Of a stretch of 20,114 nt of DNA, positions 14,664 through 20,114 are shown piece after piece. Each line of letters opens with the position of its first letter. The stretch's first letter is position 1. The notes below the pieces were generated by a model, which saw only the letters and a program-made list of their open reading frames with translations, was not told the DNA's origin and made no database searches. This stretch comes from JANYJJ01 sp038241115 (GTDB lineage Bacteria; Pseudomonadota; Gammaproteobacteria; Burkholderiales; Burkholderiaceae_C). A program made the translations under genes and the position numbers. Where the stretch lies: positions 1 through 20,114 of the forward strand of contig JBBRGA010000061.1 of NCBI GenBank assembly GCA_038241115.1, given 5' to 3'.

Positions 14664-15607
14664 GCTCAGCCGGCGGCCAACCCATGCGCATCGTCATCAC
14701 CGAATTCATGGACGGGCCGGCCGTGGCGCAACTCGCGGCTGTGCACGACGTCTTGTACGACCCGAAGCTGGTCGATGACGTGGCGCGCATGTTGGTTGAA
14801 GCTGCAGGCGCGCATGCGTTCATCGTGCGCAACCGAACCCAGGTTCGAGGCGAACTTTTGGATGCGCTGAAGCATTGCAAAGTGGTGGGCCGCTTGGGCG
14901 TGGGTTTGGACAACATCGACGTGGCCGCCTGCGAGGCGCGCCACTTGCAGGTGATTCCTGCCACCGGCGCAAATGCCTTGAGCGTTGCCGAATACGTGGT
15001 GGCCAGCGCCATGATGTTGCTTCGCGGTTCCTACCAAAGCACACCCGCCGTCACGGCAGGCCTGTGGCCGCGCAATGCGCTGAGCAGCGGCCGCGAGGCA
15101 GGCGGAAAAACGCTCGGCCTGGTGGGCTTTGGCTTCATCGGTCAACTCACCGCCAAGCTGGCCCAGGGAGTGGGCATGAGCGTGGTCGCGTTCGATCCGG
15201 TGATGAACGCAGAGCATCCTGTATTTACACAAACTGGCGTGCAGTGCCTGAGCCTGGACGCGCTCACCGCATCGGCCGACGTCGTCAGTCTGCACGTGCC
15301 CTTGCTGCCTTCCACGCGCGACCTTTTCAATGCGGCACGCATTGCCGCCATGAAGCCAGGCGCGGTCCTCATCAACACAGCGCGTGGCGGTGTGGTGGAC
15401 GAGGAGGCCTTGGCCGCGGCGCTGAAATCGGGCCACCTGGGCGGCGCGGCCTTGGACGTGTTTGGCACCGAGCCTGTAGCAGCAAGCAACGCATTCGCAG
15501 GCTGCCCCAACCTGATCTTGACGCCGCACATTGCGGGCGTGACAGCCGAGGCGAATGAGCGAGTTTCCAGCATGATTGCCAGTCGGGTGTTGCAAGCCCT
15601 GGCTTAG
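14660..15607 (+). CDS. slcC: (S)-sulfolactate dehydrogenase (D-2-hydroxyacid dehydrogenase family)
   Basis: A 315-residue NAD-dependent 2-hydroxyacid dehydrogenase. The dinucleotide motif GFGFIG is at 156-161, and Asp179 at the end of the second strand favours NAD. The catalytic triad is complete: Arg242 in NTARGG, Glu271 in FGTEP and His290 in TPHIAG. It would oxidise (S)-sulfolactate to sulfopyruvate, which ComC then reduces to the R isomer used by SuyAB, as worked out in Chromohalobacter salexigens. On sequence alone it could be another 2-hydroxyacid dehydrogenase; the assignment depends on the operon. The ATG at 14660 overlaps the suyB stop. An internal ATG at 14684 (MRIVITEFMD) is a plausible alternative that fits the family N-terminus better, so the first 8 residues are uncertain. 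Confidence 0.87.
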   Translation: MSSAGGQPMRIVITEFMDGPAVAQLAAVHDVLYDPKLVDDVARMLVEAAGAHAFIVRNRTQVRGELLDALKHCKVVGRLGVGLDNIDVAACEARHLQVIPATGANALSVAEYVVASAMMLLRGSYQSTPAVTAGLWPRNALSSGREAGGKTLGLVGFGFIGQLTAKLAQGVGMSVVAFDPVMNAEHPVFTQTGVQCLSLDALTASADVVSLHVPLLPSTRDLFNAARIAAMKPGAVLINTARGGVVDEEALAAALKSGHLGGAALDVFGTEPVAASNAFAGCPNLILTPHIAGVTAEANERVSSMIASRVLQALA

Positions 15608-15651
15608 CGCCAACAGTTTTCTCTGCCCCGAGAACGAGAAAAAGACTGAGT

Positions 15652-15683
15652 TCAGGCGGAGATGGTTTTCCCATCTGACCTGA
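15652..15683 (+). other. Imperfect stem-loop between slcC and comC
   Basis: The arms TCAGG...AGATGG (15652-15665) and CCATCT..CCTGA (15671-15683) pair around a short TTTTC loop. The inner 6-bp stem AGATGG/CCATCT is perfect, and an outer TCAGG/CCTGA stem is joined through a bulge. It sits in the 154-base gap after slcC. There is no T-run on the plus strand, so partial termination or mRNA processing is more likely than full termination. Confidence 0.45.
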
Positions 15684-15761
15684 GGTGTCGAAGGCGGCCC
15701 TGAGCCAGCTTTTTCCTTGCCCACCAAAAGGCGAATGCGCCGCTAAAAAATCAGGATTCCC

Positions 15762-16769
15762 ATGCCCCAAATCACTCTCGAAGAAGCCCGAACCCTTGTC
15801 AGCCATGCACTGCGAAAAGCAGGCGCAAATCCGCAGATGGCCGACTCCACTGCACGCGCTTTGGTGTTGGCCGAAGCGCAGGGTTTGGCGTCGCACGGCT
15901 TAAGTCGCGTAGGCCAATACAGCACGCACTTGCGCAATGGCCGCGCCAACGGGGCAGCCGTCCCTGCGGTGTTGAACGGCAAGGCCGCAGCCGCCATCGT
16001 TGATGCTCAGGAGGGCCTGGCATTTGCTGCGTGCGACCTTGCGGTGGCCGAGGCCATACGCCGCGCGGGTGAATGCGGCATTGCCATCGTCGGCGTCACC
16101 AACAGCCACCACTGCGGTGTGGTGGTGGACCACCTGCGTGCCGCGGCCAACGCCGGCATGGTCGGCCTGGGTTTTGCCAACTCGCCTTCAGCGATGCCCG
16201 CAGCAGGCGGCAAGCACCCGATTTTCGGCACCAATCCAGTCGCCGCAGTGTTCCCGCGGCGCGGTGCCGATGCGCTGATGATCGACCTGAGCCTGAGCGA
16301 AGTGGCACGCGGCAAACTGATGGTGGCGGCCAAGGCCGGACAGTCCATCCCAATGGGCTGGGCGCTTGACAAAAACGGCCAGCCCACCACCGACCCGCAA
16401 GCCGGCATGGACGGATCGATGCTGCCCCTGGGCGCGGCGTCATCGCCCAAAGGCGCGATGCTGGCCTTGATGGTGGAACTGCTGGTCACGGCACTTATCG
16501 GCGCACAGTTCGGCTTCGAAGCGTCGAGCTTTTTTGTGGACGCCGGTAACCGCCCGCGCATCGGGCAGACCTTCATCGTCATCGACCCGGGCGCGATGGC
16601 GGGCCGGGAATATTTTCTGGACCGGATGGAAGTGCTGGTGGCTGAAATGCTCAGGGACGACGGCGTGAGATTGCCCGGAGCGCGGCGCGAGGCGCTGCGA
16701 CGCGCGGCCGAAACGGGTGGCATCAACGTCAGCGACACGATGCTGGAAAGCTTGCGCAAGGCGGGCTAG
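15762..16769 (+). CDS. comC: (R)-sulfolactate dehydrogenase (Ldh2/malate dehydrogenase type)
   Basis: A 335-residue protein of the malate/L-lactate dehydrogenase (Ldh2, YlbC/YbiC-like) superfamily, which is unrelated to the SlcC fold. Recognisable elements are the early SHGLSR (44-49), the His-containing GVTNSHHCGVVVDH (111-124), FANSPSAMPAAGG, the GTNPVAAVFP block, and SEVARGKLMVAAKAG. ComC interconverts (R)-sulfolactate and sulfopyruvate with NAD(P)H. In a degradative cluster it works in the reducing direction, completing the epimerisation that feeds SuyAB; it is named after the enzyme first known from coenzyme M biosynthesis. CAGGA at 15752-15756 serves the ATG at 15762. The gap of 154 bases after slcC contains a stem-loop, so it may be read through from the suy promoter at a lower level or have its own promoter. 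Confidence 0.88.
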   Translation: MPQITLEEARTLVSHALRKAGANPQMADSTARALVLAEAQGLASHGLSRVGQYSTHLRNGRANGAAVPAVLNGKAAAAIVDAQEGLAFAACDLAVAEAIRRAGECGIAIVGVTNSHHCGVVVDHLRAAANAGMVGLGFANSPSAMPAAGGKHPIFGTNPVAAVFPRRGADALMIDLSLSEVARGKLMVAAKAGQSIPMGWALDKNGQPTTDPQAGMDGSMLPLGAASSPKGAMLALMVELLVTALIGAQFGFEASSFFVDAGNRPRIGQTFIVIDPGAMAGREYFLDRMEVLVAEMLRDDGVRLPGARREALRRAAETGGINVSDTMLESLRKAG

Positions 16770-16982
16770 GACGCCCCTCAACGCGGACAAGCTATTTTGT
16801 GGCGGGCATCACCACTGTCGGGTTAAAAGTTGAACGAACTCAACTGCTTCGCGTCGTCGGCTTGTTCAGTTTTGGACTCATCGCCCGGGAAAGTAAGCGG
16901 TTTTGCCAGATCGACGTGCAAATCGGCCCCAAACCAAATCGACCGATAGATCACACCAGTGCTTGCGAATCGGTTCGGTATG

Positions 16983-16996
16983 ACTGGTCTAACCGG
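16983..16996. promoter_or_regulatory. FadR-type GntR operator-like site in a convergent gap
   Basis: ACTGGT-CTA-ACCGGA is a near-palindrome of the TGGT-NNN-ACCA form bound by FadR/FCD-type GntR regulators. It lies in the 269-base gap 16770-17038 between the 3' ends of comC and yejF, where no promoter is expected. Nothing else recognisable was seen in this gap. It may be a leftover of a lost gene or a chance match. Confidence 0.3.
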
Positions 16997-17038
16997 ACAG
17001 TGGTGCAAATGAGGGGTGCTGCAGCCTCGTCGCCCGGC

Positions 17039-18628
<1,590 letters not shown>

Positions 18629-18630
18629 GC

Positions 18631-19716
18631 TCAGGACTTCCGGGTGTCGAAGGCGTCGCGCAGCGCGTCGCCGATGAAGGTCAGCAGCAGCATGGTCAGC
18701 ACCAGCAGCACAAAGGTCGGCGCGATGATCCACCACGCGTCGAGCTGGTTCTTGCCCTGCTTGAGCAGCTCGCCGAGCGACGGCACGCTGCTCGGCACGC
18801 CCAGGCCCAGAAAGTCCAGCGAGGTCAGCGCCAGAATCGCGCCACTCATGCGAAAGGGCAGGAAGGTGATGACCGGCGTCAGCGAGTTGGGCAGCACGTG
18901 GCGCACGATGATCTGCGTGTTGCTGAGGCCCAGGGCGCGCGCCGACTTGACGTACTCAAGCCCCCGGTTGCGCAAAAACTCGGCGCGCACGTAGTCCGAC
19001 AGCCCCATCCAGCCCCACAGGCTCAGCAAGACCAGCAGCAGCAGCAGGGACGGCTCGAAGATCGACGCGAAGATGATCAGCAGGTACAGCTCGGGCACTG
19101 AACCCCAGATCTCGATGAAGCGCTGCAACACCAAATCGACCTTGCCGCCGAAGTAACCCTGCACCGCACCAGCGGCCATGCCAATGAGCGTGCCGGTGAG
19201 CGTGAGCGCCAGCGCAAACCAGATGCTGACCCGAAACCCGTACAGCAGCCGCGCCACCATGTCGCGGCCGTTGCCTTCGGTGCCCAGCCAGTTGGCGCCA
19301 GTCGGTGCCGCCGGCGGCAACGCGTTGTCGAAGTAATCGGTGGACGTGGCCGAATGCGGGTTCAGCGTGATCAGCGCCCAGTTGCCGGGTTGGGCCAGAA
19401 GTTGCGTGATGAACGGGTCTTTCCAGTCGGTGGCGGTGCCGAAGTCACCCCCCAGCGTCTGCTCGGTCGGGTTGCTGAACATCGGCGCGTACCACTGGCC
19501 GCCGATGCGCGCGACGAGCGGCCGGTCGTTGCTGAGCAGCTCTGCAAAGGTGGCGGTCACCAGCATCGCCACAAAGAGCCACAGCGAGACATAGCCGATG
19601 CGGTGGCGCTTGAAACGCGCCCATGCCCGCTGGTTGGGCGACATCGGCGGGGCCGCGGGCAGCGGGTCGGCGGCCGGGTTCAGCGGCGTGGCGCCGGGAG
19701 ACAGAACAGAACTCAT
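18631..19716 (-). CDS. yejE: Peptide ABC transporter permease (YejE type)
   Basis: A 361-residue inner-membrane permease of the oligopeptide/dipeptide class. An N-terminal polar tail of about 35 residues precedes the first span (YVSLWLFVAMLVTATFAELL). A long periplasmic segment of roughly 90 residues follows, containing NDRPLVARIGGQWYAP and NWLGTEGNGRDMVARLLYGF. This long loop and the LGTEGNGRDM motif distinguish YejE from OppC/DppC. The remaining spans include the cytoplasmic EAA-type loop around EYVKSARALGLSNTQIIVRH, which contacts the ATPase. The ribosome-binding site TAAGGAG overlaps the yejB stop codon, giving an 11-base gap. Together with YejB it forms the channel; the binding protein YejA is expected beyond the right edge. 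Confidence 0.9.
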   Translation of the reverse strand: MSSVLSPGATPLNPAADPLPAAPPMSPNQRAWARFKRHRIGYVSLWLFVAMLVTATFAELLSNDRPLVARIGGQWYAPMFSNPTEQTLGGDFGTATDWKDPFITQLLAQPGNWALITLNPHSATSTDYFDNALPPAAPTGANWLGTEGNGRDMVARLLYGFRVSIWFALALTLTGTLIGMAAGAVQGYFGGKVDLVLQRFIEIWGSVPELYLLIIFASIFEPSLLLLLVLLSLWGWMGLSDYVRAEFLRNRGLEYVKSARALGLSNTQIIVRHVLPNSLTPVITFLPFRMSGAILALTSLDFLGLGVPSSVPSLGELLKQGKNQLDAWWIIAPTFVLLVLTMLLLTFIGDALRDAFDTRKS

Positions 19717-19723
19717 GCACTCG

Positions 19724-19730
19724 CTCCTTA
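19724..19730 (-). promoter_or_regulatory. Ribosome-binding site of yejE overlapping the yejB stop
   Basis: On the minus strand, TAAGGAG lies 7 bases before the yejE ATG, and its first three bases are the TAA stop of yejB. A ribosome ending yejB therefore sits on the yejE initiation site, so coupled translation is expected. Confidence 0.75.
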
Positions 19731-20114
19731 CTTGGCCACGCTGCCAAACTGCACCCGGGGGTCGACCACCAGGTACAGCAGGTCGGACACGAGCTTCACC
19801 ACCAGCGCGATCAGCGTGAAGAGATACAGCGAGCCCAGCACCACCGGGTAGTCGCGCCGCACCACGCTTTCATAGGCCAGCAGGCCCAGGCCGTCCAGCG
19901 AAAAGAGCGTCTCGATCAGCAGCGCGCCGGTGAAAAAAGCGCCCACCACCGCCGCCGGAAAGCCGGTGACCAGCGGGATCAGCGCGTTGCGGAAGATGTG
20001 CTTGTAGAGCACCCGCTGCTGGCTCAACCCCTTGGCGCGCGCCACCAACACATACTGCTTGCGAATCTCTTCGACAAAGGTGTTCTTGGTCAGCAGCGTG
20101 ACCACTGCAAAACT
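19728..20114 (-). CDS. yejB: Peptide ABC transporter permease (YejB type), 5' part beyond window
   Basis: The last 128 codons of an integral-membrane permease, open to the right edge of the window; the start is not visible. The first visible residues (SFAVVTLLTKNTFVEEI) lead into the EAA loop QYVLVARAKGLSQQRVLYKH and FRNALIPLVTGFP, the coupling-helix region that contacts the ATPase. Two hydrophobic spans and the conserved TGALLIETLFSLDGLGLL, typical of YejB, follow. The GTG at 20105 lies inside the EAA-loop lead-in and is not the true start. It is the first of the three Yej genes seen here and its stop is merged with the yejE ribosome-binding site. Confidence 0.88.
   Translation of the reverse strand, partial: SFAVVTLLTKNTFVEEIRKQYVLVARAKGLSQQRVLYKHIFRNALIPLVTGFPAAVVGAFFTGALLIETLFSLDGLGLLAYESVVRRDYPVVLGSLYLFTLIALVVKLVSDLLYLVVDPRVQFGSVAK

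Noticed and set aside
14666..15727. Minus-strand 353-codon open frame opposite slcC
   Set aside because: It overlaps slcC completely, and slcC has a full catalytic triad and Rossmann motif; the antisense frame has none.

Overview
The window looks like a stretch of chromosome from a betaproteobacterium, most likely a Comamonadaceae-type member of Burkholderiales. This is inferred from the codon style, the phasin with an Ala/Lys/Pro-rich tail, the MipA/OmpV porin-like protein, and the mix of storage-lipid and organosulfur genes. No rRNA, tRNA, CRISPR array or intact mobile element was seen.

Left part (1-7800). A patatin-like lipase runs off the left edge on the minus strand. Upstream of it on the same strand is a phasin with its own intrinsic terminator. 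Divergent from the phasin is a two-domain fatty acyl-CoA reductase of the Marinobacter Maqu_2507 type (epimerase-like half plus Acr1-like half). Convergent with that is a SulP anion transporter with a STAS domain. Next, on the plus strand, come a membrane-anchored alpha/beta hydrolase, a DUF1232 membrane protein and a secreted thermonuclease-like protein; the last two overlap by ATGA.

Middle (7900-12115). A MipA/OmpV outer-membrane protein is on the plus strand. It is followed by a decayed minus-strand AAA ATPase of the DUF4143 kind (frameshift, stop codon, lost N-terminus). Then, all on the minus strand, come an arginase, a LOG-type nucleotide phosphoribohydrolase and an inositol-monophosphatase-family enzyme. 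The arginase start is preceded by five consecutive 11-bp repeat units.

Right part (12158-16769). This is the most coherent system. A HutC/UTRA-type GntR regulator is divergent from suyA-suyB-slcC-comC. The four products form a complete 3-sulfolactate route: two dehydrogenases of opposite stereospecificity epimerise sulfolactate through sulfopyruvate, and the SuyAB sulfo-lyase cleaves the R form to pyruvate and sulfite. The divergent region holds two dyads (candidate operators) and a good sigma70-like promoter. No sulfolactate uptake system and no sulfite exporter or oxidase lies beside it in this window.

Right edge (17039-20114). A Yej-type peptide ABC transporter lies on the minus strand: yejB (partial), yejE and yejF in one operon. 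A 269-bp stretch with an orphan FadR-like dyad separates it from comC, and by eye the base and codon use becomes more G+C-rich there, so this may be a genomic junction.
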